Source: Galaxea fascicularis (lineage: Eukaryota; Cnidaria; Anthozoa; Scleractinia; Euphylliidae). Taken from it: a stretch of 64,000 nt of DNA. Below the pieces are notes generated by a model. That model was not told where the DNA came from, searched no databases, and saw nothing but the letters and a program-made list of their open reading frames with translations. Location of the stretch: NCBI GenBank assembly GCA_948470475.1, contig OX419343.1:1306163-1370162 (forward strand). The letters are read 5' to 3'. Of the stretch, positions 33,801 to 46,032 are shown piece by piece (positions within the stretch are counted from its first letter, which is position 1; each line of letters opens with the position of its first letter). The position numbers and the translations under genes are program-made.

Positions 33801-36800
33801 CAGAGTGACTCTCCACAACGTTTTGGAAGAAATTTTCCAATCAGTATAATCTGCATTCACTGCTTCACAACTAAATCCAGAAACCATAGCCATGACCTAC
33901 CAGGTTAAAAGTGAAGAGAATGGTTCATTTCTCTTCTGTTGTTTGTTTACTGGTTGGTTTACGGTTTTTTTCATTGGAATGTCAGTTTATTGTACCTCCT
34001 CTTCATCCATCAGATCACAGTTTAAGATGGAGTCGATAAACAACATTTCCTCTTTGTTCTCTTCCTGTTTTCTTTTAGTCAACAAATTCTTCACCACGTC
34101 CTTCATATACTTCCTTGCTGATGATGAAAAAATTACAAAAACATCATAATTATGTTGTACACTGTCAATAAAAATTATTATTATTGACTGTTTTGTATTA
34201 TCATAACAACCAAAACTTAAAATAACTTTCATGGGCCAGAAGCCCTTACATTTAGATTTTGATAAACTTGTATTGCACTTTAGGCCATCAGCCACACATT
34301 CCTCCTGGGTACCCATTCACTCAATTTAATATGATGAGAAGGTATTGTTCAGAATCTATAATTTCAACAAACCACATTATATATGCCCAAAGAGGAGAAC
34401 CACCTTGAACATCACAGATGAACAGAGTTAATTAATACATTAAGTTAACAGTCTTCAGCACAGACACAAAATGTATTTAACCCTTTAACCCCTAAGAGTG
34501 ATCAATGTTTAACTTCTCCTTATATTAACCCTGCTCAATCAAACATAAAGGTTGTGAGAAAAAAAGAAAGGATCAACTTCAACTTCTTCTTCATTATTAT
34601 GCACGATTTATGTCAAATTACAACTAGTTAGTACTATAAATAATTACAACAAAAGTATACAATACATAATAAAAACCAAAGAACAACAAAAAAGGATATG
34701 TGCGTGGCAACCAGAGTAGCCACTGGCTTTCGAGCTGGTTGCCACCATGCTAAAGGTAAATGCGGCATCAAACAAAAAACAAAAATAAAACAGACACTAA
34801 ATATTACATTACATCATCACTAATAAAATGACATAATTTTAAACAAGTAAAAAATAAAGGTCTTGATTGTTTAACAAATTCTCCTCATCAATAACATGGA
34901 AAATGTATGGAGAACAGTGTGGAGAATATTCATGATGATGTTAGGGTTCAAGGAGTTAATTAAATACATGTTGCACATCATAACAAACAATGCATCACAA
35001 GAAACAGTTGGTCAATTGGTCGGTACTCCTGCCATTTGATTATCTAACAATTTCAAAGATAAGCTTTATGTAACACAGCCGGTACTGTGATTGGTTTACG
35101 GTCACTTCGTTCCATGTTCAGATCGCGCCACATCAGATCATTCCACGATAGAAGTCATATCATTTCACATAATCCGATTGTTCCACTTATAAATAGTGAG
35201 GGAAACCTTCTTCCTCAAGAAAAATGTTAAGAAAAAAGTCCAACCTGACTTCAGTCGTGCTTAGTTGATGAAATGAGTTTACCTCATTTATATCGATATG
35301 ATTCTGTTTGAGAATTTTATTGACACCTCAGACACTGTCCCGCACATGGAAGTCTTGCCGTTTTCTTCAGAAATAACACCTTGTTTGAAATTTCAAGTGT
35401 ACCTGTTAATATAAGTTTTTAATTGCAGTTGATTACGTTGAATTTATTGAAAACTTTACCTGTTCTGCCTGTTATCTTTGAAGTAATGCACCATGACTTA
35501 GTCTTTATCAGCAGGGAAATATTCAATCAGTCGATCAACTATAAAAAAATTATCGTTCTAATCTCTTATTGCATTAGTGGAGAAATTTATTTACAGCTAT
35601 CCATCTGTGTGGCACATACAGATCTGACTCCACCTGTATATCATGGAACGATCTGACTTGGAACAATCTGACCATGGAACAACATGACCGGATACCCTGT
35701 GATTATTACCTTCCTGAAACTTCTTCTCTCTGTCACTGTCAGGTGAAGGAGTTGGCCCAGCCAGACGGGCCTCCATTTCATTCCAACACTAAGACCAACA
35801 TAAATTAGAAATTGAGAAATTTAATGGAGCATCTACAAAAGATCTTTTTAGCAGAAAAAAAAACAACAAGAAAAAGGAGGGGGAAATCTTCCTGACACAC
35901 AGATCACTTTTCATGACAGAAAAGGTTTGATCAGATCTCTTCTTGTAGGTAACCTTTTATACCTGGCTACCTCCCGTAACTGGAAACCAAACCATTATTT
36001 CTTAACAAAAAATATATAATGCAAGTGGAAACAGACACTAGCTCCAGGGGCTTGGATAACCTACAAAAGAGAATACTGATCCCTTAAAAGTCAAGTTCAC
36101 ATACAGCTATAACTGTAAACCATAGGGACATCTCACACCCTTGTTCACGATAACTCTGTGGGATGTTAAAGAACCCACACACTGTTTGCAAGGAGAAGGG
36201 GACAGAGTTCCCTGTGTTGTGGTCTGGCTTTTGTGTGTACAGTGATGATTTGGGTGGGTAAATGCTCAGAGATATTGGCTGAATAATTAAGCTACTCTTA
36301 AATCCAAGGGTAAACAGAACATGATGATGATGATGATGTCATGGCAATTTCACTAACCATTAAATACTGTCACCTCTACTTTGTCTTGCCACATAATGCT
36401 GATGTACAGTTTCTCAAATTTTGCCAGTATTCAGTTACTGATCAGAATAAATATTAACAATAATACTTCATTCTTGCATGTTCATTTTACACAATCCTTT
36501 AGGATTCCCCACATTAGGATCCCTATAGGTGAACACTTTTGTAGCAATTTAGCAGTAAATCAATACTTCTTCATAGGCTGTGGTCATTTTGCTAATCTCG
36601 TCCTCATCCATAAAAAAGCGGCCCATTCCTGCAACCAATATGGATTTGATTGCCATGGACATCATTGATTTTTCTAAAGGAATATGTTCTTGTGTCTCAG
36701 CAAATCTGTTGAACTTAGTGGCTGTATCCTTGGCAATCTGCAAATTAAAATTGTATATAATAACAGTTATGCTAGATGATTTTGTGGAAAAACTTAAAAA

Positions 36801-39800
36801 AGATGCAACATAGGATAGTCTTTTGCAAGGTCTCAAATAACATGATAGTAATCACATTCAAAGATAACTCCAGATACAATAAAGGCAACACAATAACTAT
36901 TTTTCTGCAAGAATTTGCTTGGTGGGATCAGAAATTTAAACAGCAAATGAATTTGTTTAGCAGATAAAACAGGAAAAATAAAATATTTTCATAAATTATA
37001 ATACAGACGTGTCCTGGTTAATATTGAAAATCACAACATGGGCCTTGCATGTCAATTACCTGGGTGAAGTGTTCATAGTAATGTGACACTGCTTCATGGC
37101 TGAAACTCCGATCAACTAACTGCCTTTTCTTTCGTGCTTCTGGTCCGTTTTTGTAAGTCAGACTCTTCTTACCCAAAAGAGGTTCAAAGAACTTGAACTG
37201 TTCATCTGAAAAGATGAATGTTTCGGTGCCAGGGCAACCGAAGCAGAACTTTGTCAGCATTGTATTTCACATTTATTTGTAAATATTAATGCTGACAGGA
37301 TGGGAAACACAGTGTGAATGAATTTGAATAAGGTATGAGAATGAAATCTAACTAATGAAATTAACATAACATAAGAGATAAAAGAGCATGCAAAAAACTA
37401 AACATAGTGCCAACATGCAAAACCCAATTAACAAAAATAACACAAAAGAGATACAATTGAATAAAAAAAAGCCGAAGCAGTGAATCTTAAAATGTGAACA
37501 GCTAGAAACGGGCAAACATTACATATAATAGTGTATAAGAGGAACATATATTAAAGAAACAGTTGAACAAAAACTCCAAGGATAACACATCAACTTTAAT
37601 TAATTGACTTGCAAGACAAGACATAAAACTGGAAAGCAAATTGCTAGAAAATTAAGTTGTCATGGCAGATTGGCAATAAAATATTGTAGAACCCAATAAT
37701 GAAGCCACACATGGGATTCAAAACAGCCTTATTAAAATGAATAAGGTCAGGAATAATTAATTAGGCCTTGACAGGACTTTTTTAAGCCTACCCCTAGTTC
37801 TGGTAGGGTTTATAGTATACACACACTACAGCTATAGTCCAGAATGCTGCAGTCTGCAGACTGACCCGAACCTAAGAGTTAGATCAGGCCTCATAAGGTG
37901 TACTAATCTTGACTAAACCTGACTAAATCTAATTAGGTGTGATACAAATTGCACAAATTATTCCAAACTTGAGCAAAAGCAAACAGTAAAAAAAAATGAA
38001 GTCCAACAAATCATTGTGGGATGCCTTCTTCCTTTTTTCACACCAATGTTCAATCTCATTTTCAGGTCACAAGTCTGCAATCCATAGTTTTTGTTCTGCA
38101 ATTTGCAGCCTACAAAATAATTAATGTTATGCATAAAAGAAACTAAAATATTGATCTTACAAGGTTTGTCAAAGATTGGCTGTATTTCTTTCCAGTATTC
38201 CAATGACGACAGACTGATGGCATATTCCTTTCCCCACCAGAATCCCACGATCTCGCCATATTTCTCATGCAGTTCCACCAAATACTGATGTACACTACCA
38301 GCCCTCGCCATATCAGCCAGATTACCACCCCTGCAAGATTAAGCAGCAATTAAGTACTTAAAACAAAATTGTAATAAAAGCATTGACGGCATAAGCAGGG
38401 CTTGAGACTAGTCTCGAGCCCTGCTTATGCTGTCAAATGAATGCTTTCATTACAATTTGTCAGTAGCCAGCTAGCCACAGACAAGTAAAAATTCCGTTTT
38501 TGGCTAGTAGGTTTCTGGCCAGTGAAAATGTTAGCACAAAACATGTGCACTAGCCACTGGGCTAGTAAGCTGAAAAGTAAGTCTTGAGCCCTGATAAGTG
38601 AAGCTTTGATTTAGGCATGGAAGTAACTCGATCCCAGCTATAGTGTAAGCCACATGGTTAAGAATCATTATAAAACTCAGGGAGCTTTGGTCTGGAACAA
38701 AGATCAGTAAATGCAGAATTTAGTTTGAGAGCCTCTAAACTGTGATAATATCAGAGTTAATGGAAAAGAATGAGTCTGAGATCATGTGATCATGGGGAAG
38801 GGGTTAAAGATGAGTTAAGTCTAAAAAAGGGGTAACATAAGGAAGCTTAACATTGTCTAGTATAAAATAGGGTTTCAGAGTAGTAGCATTACCCAGTCCT
38901 CACAGACAAGATCATTGAACACTCCAGGCCTCCCTCCCCCTTTGTAACCAGCACTGCTGCTAAGCTGGAGACCATGCTAGCTGCCAAGCGTAAGGCTTAA
39001 TGCAAGTATCACTTTAATCATAAATTATTATTATTATTGCTGTCCATTTCACAAATGAGAGGCTCACTAAAGTGGGGAGCTTAAGAGAGGGGGAGGAACA
39101 TAAATATCAAAATTTTTGTTTTAAAAAATTATTTAATAATATTAGTTTTAATGTTGAAAAATTCACATGAAAGAAACTTAACTAGAGTGACAGTTAAAAT
39201 ATATTATTTTACATGAAAATAAATGTATTTGACTGTACATTTTTTTTAAGCATGAGATTGCTTAATTTCGTTCTTCCTGGAGCTCAGTTGGGATGAGATA
39301 GCAGAAGATACAGTGTCAGGGTTGTTATTAGAAGCCAGGACCCAGGTACCGGCATCCGTATACTACGAACACAGTACCACCCTTGCTGTTTGGGTATTGA
39401 AATGGGTAAACCAAAGAAATCTCAGGGGTACTCACCTACTAAGAATCCTATACCCTCCTATTTCTCCAAATATTAATGAAACCCCTACAGTGTACCTACT
39501 GTTAAAAGTGACTTATTAAGTCACTACAACCAGCTTAACTTCACTGCATATAACATTGTTTGGAAAGATTTCCACACAGCCCCATACATTAATTATAGAC
39601 ACATGCATCACTGTCATACTAACCCTGTTCGAAAACAAATCGAATTTGAGTTACAAAATGCATGTATAATTAATGTAGAGGCTGTGAGGAAATCTTGACC
39701 ATTGTTTTTATCCAAAAATAAGAGCCTTTTAGCATGGATCCCCAAGCCTATGAAAATGCTAATCATGTCTTAGTGTTTGAGAACTCCTTACTCTCCAAAT

Positions 39801-41102
39801 CACCTTGAGGCCAGGTGAGAGTGTCTTTTGGAACACTTGCAGACCCTTACATATACACTTACACTGGATCTGATGGTTGAACTCCTGGAATTCTTGGACC
39901 TTTGGAAGAATTTCTCTGTCAAAAGAAAGGACAGCTCTCTCATAAATCATGCCACATACATGTAAAATTCCTTTTTTGATTCTCCCTATTTTACTTGTGA
40001 TCGTCAACATTGTGTGCTGTCACAATCTTGATTTGTGACGAGTGTCAAAACTCAGTAGCTGACCCCTCACCAAGGCATAAGGCAGGCCTTTGATCGACCT
40101 GAGAAGTAACAGACCTTCACAGTCACAAAGACAATCAGAGTTCTGTGAACAGTCAAAATTACACTGCTTTGTCCTGAAGTTCCTGTTATGCACCTGTCAA
40201 AGGTTTCCCCCAGGGGAGGGGGGTCGGGCATACCCACGGAGTTTGACAATTTTCCTTCAAATTTTGGTCAATTTTTTCACCCTGAGGCAAAAATGTCAAT
40301 TCAAATTCCTCCACCCTAGGGAAATTTTGTAAAATGTGAAACAACTTAATTGAAGAAACCATATCAAAATAGTCAAAGGTAAGAGACTTTAATATTAGTG
40401 GCAACTTTCACAATGGTTAATAATTTTACATGGTTCAAATCAAATCCAGTTTTGGAAACTACTTCACACCAGTATGCAGCAGGTGACAAATTGATCTATT
40501 GGCTAGTAGTGCAAAGAAGAAACTTTCTTTTAAACATAACAGTGCGGAGAAATATGCTAAATAACTCATCACTCACCCTCTCAAGATTCTGTGAAAGCCA
40601 CTCAGAATTAAGGAAAACACGTCTTAGCTTCTTAGCTACTTCAATAGCCCATTTTACAGTTGTGTTCAGTGACCTGGCCTTTGAGTAGAAGCGAGGCTGG
40701 GGGTGACCTTGTTTTGATACAAACCTCTCTGTCTTTCTTGTGCAAATATGGACTAGTTAGCATAACAACAACATGATTTATATGAAAAAAACAGTGAGGT
40801 CTGTATCCAAACAAGGTCACCCCCAGCCTCGCTTCTACTCGAGGTCACTGAACACACAACTGTAAAATGGGCTATTTTTTTTGGCAAAATGGTAAACAAC
40901 CGCCATAAAATTCTCACTATTTGGCAACAAATTGACTTTAGCTCTGAGCTTGGGTGCGCTGTTTACTACACTACGTTGTGGAGCTCAAGACAGAAAATAT
41001 ACTCACAAAGTCAATCGTAAAAAGAAGGATGATTATCAATCCAAAAACTAGTACAACAGCAAATACACCAAAATCGCTGACAGAAACGTGTGAAGGAAAC
41101 AT
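30887..41102 (-). CDS. CYP20A1: Cytochrome P450 20A1 orthologue (12 exons, 479 aa)
   Basis: Exons (minus): 41102-41007, 39915-39863, 38330-38161, 37205-37060, 36737-36567, 35788-35710, 34117-33996, 33670-33616, 33031-32911, 31824-31713, 31532-31468, 31136-30887. All are GT-AG and phase-consistent (1440 nt). Residues 10-30 are an N-terminal membrane anchor, then the Pro-rich hinge RIPGVQPSDP. The I-helix is DTVITFLVGGFHTTGY (282-297). The K-helix ExxR is E346-R349 (ETLR), the PxRF motif is FDPDRF (398-403), and the heme loop FGFAGKRKCPG carries ligand Cys427. The C-terminus VEGQ...GLVTSPAEEVWITVTRR and the N-terminal GGNLADMARAGS...LHEKYG identify CYP20A1, an orphan P450 conserved in animals (human 462 aa). 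ER membrane monooxygenase with unknown substrate. Exons 2 and 8 are short and were found by phase and motif. Confidence 0.93.
33036..33180. repeat. Degenerate (ATGA)n-type microsatellite
   Basis: aatgaatggatgaaaatgaa and similar tetranucleotide words run for about 145 bp, starting 5 bp upstream of the exon 9 acceptor of CYP20A1. Close placement to the splice site is notable. Confidence 0.75.
34471..34969. mobile_element. TIR element with TTAACCCTTTAACCCCTAA-type ends
   Basis: The left end atgtatttaaccctttaacc and the right end (reverse complement atgtatttaattaactcctt) are imperfect inverted repeats of about 25 bp, 499 bp apart, in a CYP20A1 intron. A matching terminus (gattaaccttttaacccctaa on the minus strand) occurs at about 63335-63356. 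Confidence 0.6.
35093..35696. mobile_element. hAT-like MITE with perfect 8-bp TSD (CTGTGATT)
   Basis: CTGTGATT flanks the element at 35085-35092 and 35697-35704. Terminal repeats GGTTTACGGTCA... and GGTATCCGGTCA... match at 10 of 12 positions, then both continue to GTTCCATG. Length 604 bp with no coding capacity. An 8-bp duplication is the hAT-superfamily hallmark. It lies in the intron after exon 6 of CYP20A1, and its right-hand TSD covers intron positions +6 to +13 of the splice donor. Confidence 0.85.
38366..38458. repeat. Near-perfect long palindrome
   Basis: 38366-38408 and 38411-38458 are inverted copies meeting at a 2-bp centre (gcttgagac-ta-gtctcgagc), with a few mismatches. It lies in intron 2 of CYP20A1, 36 bp upstream of the exon 3 acceptor. 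Confidence 0.85.
40645..40874. mobile_element. Foldback MITE with ~75-bp arms
   Basis: tagcccattttacagttgtg at the left is mirrored at the right end (caactgtaaaatgggcta). Arms include gaagcgaggctgggggtgac and its complement; the loop is about 75 bp. In intron 1 of CYP20A1. Confidence 0.85.
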
Positions 41103-41412
41103 TCTGGTAGTTCAATGTTGTTTTGGTACCCTAATCTTCAACAAAGAAATGACACCAACTGGTATACCCCTCATGTATACACATACAAATGAACCCTTCC
41201 ATTGGAAATGTAACCAAGCTTTATCTCGTTGCCAGTTCTTACGCGGATCAACATTGACAAGTCATGTATCTTGTTGTTTTCGTCCGTATTTAACGGGTAA
41301 ATTCCATAGAATTTAACTTATTTCATGACTGATGCTACTTCTGTTCATTTTAGATACAAAACGTCAAGAGTGTTAAGATCACCAATACTTGCCGATTACC
41401 CTGGATGCCAGA

Positions 41413-41613
41413 GCAGGCGCGGATCCAGGAGAGGGGAAATGGGTGAATTTTCACCCCCCCCCCCCCCGCCCTTTTTCGGAGCCCCCTTCTTTCTTTTTTT
41501 TTTTTTTCTTATCCCTCAAACACCTCAACCAGGCTTTGGCTCTATTACATTATTACAAAAATTCCCCCCCCCCCCCCCCTCTCCACATTTCAAAATCCTG
41601 GATCCGCGCCTGC
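41413..41613. mobile_element. MITE with GCAGGCGCGGATCCAGGA ends, copy 2
   Basis: Perfect 17-bp inverted ends (GCAGGCGCGGATCCAGG / CCTGGATCCGCGCCTGC) bound a core with long C and T homopolymers. Same family as 18005-18184. Confidence 0.85.
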
Positions 41614-42331
41614 AGCTAGAGGTTATTCTCCTCGGACCAACACAGCTTGAGGCATGCATCGCGCAGAATTCTATTGTCTTCTGCGACATCTACTAACACT
41701 GCCAAATTTTGGTGAGGCCAGGCATAGAAAAGTTGTCGTTCAGAACTGACGGGATCTGATTGGTCCACTGATTTAGCTTTGGGACTACTAGAGTGTCCTC
41801 GCCGCATTTCGTTTCCGTCAATCAAACGTTCAGATGTGCGAAGTAATTTTCAAGGTGCGATAAAGTTAAACAATCACCGTAAAACGCAGACAGAAACAAG
41901 GGAAGAACCTCTGGTTCAAACCGTTGAGTTCAAAATGCCAGTCTAACGGGATGCCGTTTCATATTTTGACCCTAGGCATCTGATTGGTCCCAGCCAGGAG
42001 CTCATTGTCCCAGCTTCAAATTAGTTCTAACGAGTACTCTGATTGGTTTAGATCAAGGACGGCAAATCAAACAGGTTTTCACTTGCTTTCAACATACAGT
42101 CGCTTTTAGAGGACTCGTTTTAGCTCCTTCCCACAAGCTGGAGGCTAAGCTTCTCTATGCGCAGTCAATATCCGGTGATACAAGCACACAGCCAATTCTT
42201 GCCAAATATAACTAGGCTGACCTCTTGCAAAAAAAGTGCTGAAAAAAAGGATTTGTGAAATGGGAGATATGTGTTTTGAGATGTACCTATGGCCACTGCT
42301 TTTATTCTTAATTCATTTGTGGTAGCATGTA

Positions 42332-42762
42332 CAGGGGCACAAAACGACCAATTTGTTGAAAAATGTATTATTATACCCTAGTTAATAAAACTAAATGTTA
42401 TTCAGGCATTTTCAGGTCATTTTTAATATTGCTGGGAAAAAAATATCTGTTCCTTTTTGCCAGCAAGACACACAAGATATTTCCCAGCCAGCTAGATAAA
42501 ATTGGTTGGTTTCCCAGCCAGGTGCAAATTGAGCACCCTGCACAACAACAAAAAAGTCAATTTCATATGTCGTAAGCCAAAATGGGCGTGGCAAAAGGCC
42601 AGTAACACTCACACTGCTACCACAATTCAGTAATTACCAACCGAAACCATAAGCAGAAAGAAATTTCATAACCAACCCCGGGAAATAACTGATATTTTGC
42701 CAGCCAGCACAATACCTCAGGGGAACACATAAAGTGAGGAACAGATTCGTTTTGTGCCCCTG
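42332..42762. mobile_element. MITE with CAGGGGCACAAAACGA termini and 6-bp TSD (CATGTA)
   Basis: Inverted ends CAGGGGCACAAAACGA are flanked by CATGTA at 42326-42331 and 42763-42768. 431 bp. Same nine-base CAGGGGCAC terminus and same TSD length as 22412-22873. Confidence 0.85.
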
Positions 42763-43958
42763 CATGTACAGGAATTCTGTAAATAGCTTAGCGTGTTGCT
42801 AGAAAATAACTCGGTAGTAAGTTCTGCGTGAAGGTTATGTATATCGGTAAATTAAATAAGAAAACAGGTTGACCTCTAGCACGTATTTTGAAAAGAAAAG
42901 AAACAAAGGGAGAATAAAGGAAGAGAAGACAAAGGAGCCGAGACAAAAGTAACCAAGGCAACTGATAGGGAAATGTTTTAATGACCAGCTGCACCCTGTT
43001 GTACTAAATTCAGAGTTGATCGATTTGTGTCTACTTGCTGAACTAAGCGGAATTTCGGATACGCACAGATTTCGTGGCCTTTGAGATCATGAGAACTGAG
43101 GCGATCAAACAAATTAACAGTAGAAAGAAAAAAAACACCTTTTCTTATTATCTTTAGGTATCAAGGTTATTTTTAATAAAATCCACTTTAGGCTCATATT
43201 TTTATGAAGGTGATCTGTCATAGGTTTTGCCATGACAGTTCCTTGTAAACATAACAGCATTCCTTCGTGTCTCTCACCTTTTAAGTACCCAATTAAACAT
43301 ATGTCTAAAAACTGATTTAAGAATTAAGGTATGAAGATAACAGACAATCAGAACAACACACAGCTGGTACAAAAGGCAGAATGCATGTTTCGTCATAGCT
43401 TCTTTCGATGAATAATAACAACTTTCTTTTTTTTTTAATAGCGTATTTAATTAATTAATTTGCCATTCTTTTTTTCTTTTCAATAAGTGTTGATAGACCG
43501 CAAATAACCTTGAACCATTGCGCTAATTAGCGTGCCTTGCAAAGCTAACAATCTGTCGCAATTTGTGATATGAACTGTGACGTTGCCATCACGTACTAAA
43601 AATCATTAACTCGCAAACTCCATGACTAAAACCAAGGCGTATTTAACGGGAGGTTACAAATTTATTGGCACTGGAACAAAACTGCAACACATCTTGTTAA
43701 CAGGTCATAACACCTGAGCACCTCCTTCAGATATAGTTGTTGATTACTCCAAGGTTCTTTCAGGGGAATGGGTAATGTGAAGTAAGATAACCAAAGAACT
43801 CTAAGACTTCCACATAGAAAAGTGACATTGAAGGTCCCTGCGTGTAGAAGCTGAGATGTGATCATGATCTTAAATCTCTTTTAAGCGGAATCCGCTCAGC
43901 TTTGAGCACGACCGAAAACTGCTTTCGTAGCATCTGTGCGAGCATACTGGTTTTAGTT

Positions 43959-44333
43959 TCACTGACTTATTCCCCTCGTTTGTGGTATAACAGGTAATCT
44001 CCTTTTGCACTTCACGTTTATATTTTCATTCAGTCTACTTTGTTCCTTGTGCGCTGGATCGGGTTCTTCAGATTCTGGATGGTCCGAAAAGTTCGCATGC
44101 AATTTGATACAAGTTTTCTCTGAACAACTTCCATGTAGCATTTCATGACTCGTGTCTAGATCTTGCTGACTTGAAGTGATTTTAAATCGAATCTCCTGTA
44201 TTCCACGCAGATTGCGAAAAATTGTGCTCAGTGCTTCCTCCATCTCTTTCTCGTAGTCAAAAGAAGAAGTGTGGTCCTTCTGTAATTTGTCTGTTGCGTC
44301 CATCATGCGAGGCCTCTCCATTCCCTGAGTCAA
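43959..44333 (-). CDS. Small single-exon family protein, member A (124 aa)
   Basis: Intronless ORF of 124 codons and the most diverged of four related genes in the window. Residues 27-47 (YEKEMEEALSTIFRNLRGIQ) align with the shared predicted helix of members B, C and D. The ERRRGS segment that follows in the others is absent here. The C-terminus has RRLPVIP, matching RKLPATP in member B; both fit the class I SH3-ligand pattern [RK]xxPxxP. ATGs at codons 1, 5, 10 and 11 are possible starts. No signal peptide or membrane segment. I do not recognise the family and assign no function. The nearest CCAAT-like site upstream is far (about 370 bp), unlike the other three. Confidence 0.6.
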   Translation of the reverse strand: MTQGMERPRMMDATDKLQKDHTSSFDYEKEMEEALSTIFRNLRGIQEIRFKITSSQQDLDTSHEMLHGSCSEKTCIKLHANFSDHPESEEPDPAHKEQSRLNENINVKCKRRLPVIPQTRGISQ

Positions 44334-46032
44334 AGTTTGCTCAAAATCTTTATCTCCTGGCTAGTAATCCTCTTCCTCGTTCGGACTAATTGACTCGTTA
44401 TTTTCTTTTTTTAAATTCTTTGTTTACATAGCATTTGCAAGTGTGGGTTGCAAATCGCCTAAAAGTCTTGAACACATACTTGCGATACCAAATCCATCAC
44501 AAAAGGAATTACTTTGCTCGACTGGTGAACAGTTTTATTCCTGTCAATAATTCCTGTTAAGACTGTAAACATACTGTAAATTACAATAACGCCCAAGTCA
44601 AGGGATAGCCGGACCGCAAAATCGTGCACAGGTTCATGTCAACCATTTCACGGTATTTGTCGGTTTATAAAACACATGCAAAGAATTTATGCGTTTTGGT
44701 AGTTTGCACGGATTAACCAATAAAACATAGAAAAACTGATTTTCCAATTACAAAACAAAAAACCCGTTCCTTTTACTTTGCTATTGAAAGACTTTTCGGC
44801 TTGTTGAGCGCTGAAGTATGTAGGTCACTTGAGCTTAACCTCATAATAATCGACTCGAGAAACGTCTGTTCAGCATAGCGGTTTATCAAAAGAAATCATA
44901 GAGACCCATAAAACTTGTCATTTTGGGCAAAAGCGTTTCTTCAGACTTTGTGGATTTTTCAGAAGTCTGTGAAAGTTGGTTGACACTCTTTGACCAAAGC
45001 AAGGTTCGGCTACGTGCTTTCCCATTAAAACACGTGACAGAAACATTCAAAAGAGCGGCTTTCCAATTCTCCGGCAGACATAGGCATGTCTGTATTTACG
45101 TCTTGTGGTCATGATTATAAAGCACAGCTATCGAGAAACAAATGACACAATGAATTTAATTAATCACTCGACTGAGAACAGACAAGCAAATTAAAGTGAA
45201 TTGTTACCACCTGCTAGCAAAACTGTGAGAAGGCCGCGAAAGTAAACCAAACAACGAATTATCAGCTGTATGTCGTCCATTGATAACCCCTTTCAGAGGA
45301 ACTGACCTATAAGCTTTAATGTCTGACAATGTGATGACATACAATTTTCCTTTTCCAGAAGGAAGAAAGCGTGCGCTCAAAAGCTCGTCTGGAAATTCAT
45401 CATTATCAAAACTATTTAATTTAGTTCAACCAAGATCCTTTGCTGTAAACGAAACAAAACAAGAATCGATATAACGGGAATGCGATCTTCATGAAAGTCA
45501 CCTTAGGGTATGATAAACGATGATAAACTACTACTTCCTAGTCAGTACATTCACAAGGAGCTCACAGACTTCACTTTCTCGGGAATATCATCTGGGCAGA
45601 CTCTCGTATCCCAAGTCCTTTAATTTGTGACTGGTTACTACAGGGATAACTCGATAAACTATGCGAAAACAACGATAATGAATGAAAACCGTACATGTTC
45701 AACTCCGCAGGGGGTCCTCGTCCCAATGGCACTATGCCTTGAAATGACGATATCTGAAGCAACCTCGTTCCCAGGGTCTCTCTATCGAAGTGTCGCCTGT
45801 TAGTCTACAACCTTTGATGGATAAAAAGGTGAAATATACGGCATAAGGTGAGACTAAAACTAGCAATGACTGGATGATAATGGAGGTAGACATTTTTACA
45901 GAGATTCGGGCAAAATTTTTTATTTGTTTGTTTATTTTATTTATTTATTTATTTATTTTTTGGGTTTACAAAACAACCCATATGTTTCCATGGGGCTTGA
46001 GAAATACGACTCATTTCATTCAGTCAGTTCAA

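Larger units (their letters stand above)
41103..43958. other. Intergenic region upstream of CYP20A1
   Basis: Presumed CYP20A1 promoter side (positions above 41103). It contains two MITEs (41413-41613 and 42332-42762). No ORF is recognisable as protein-coding. Confidence 0.5.

Noticed and set aside
33678..33893. Minus ORF with MAMVSGFSCEAVNADYTDW, first taken as the CYP20A1 I-helix exon
   Set aside because: Phases did not fit the next exon. The exon at 33670-33616 (GGFHTTGY) fits both the phase and the P450 I-helix.
38890..39000. Minus frame reading SSLAAVLVTKGEGGLEC as a possible CYP20A1 exon 2
   Set aside because: It looks like a dispersed repeat; the exon at 39915-39863 gives the expected RIPGVQPSDP hinge with correct phase.
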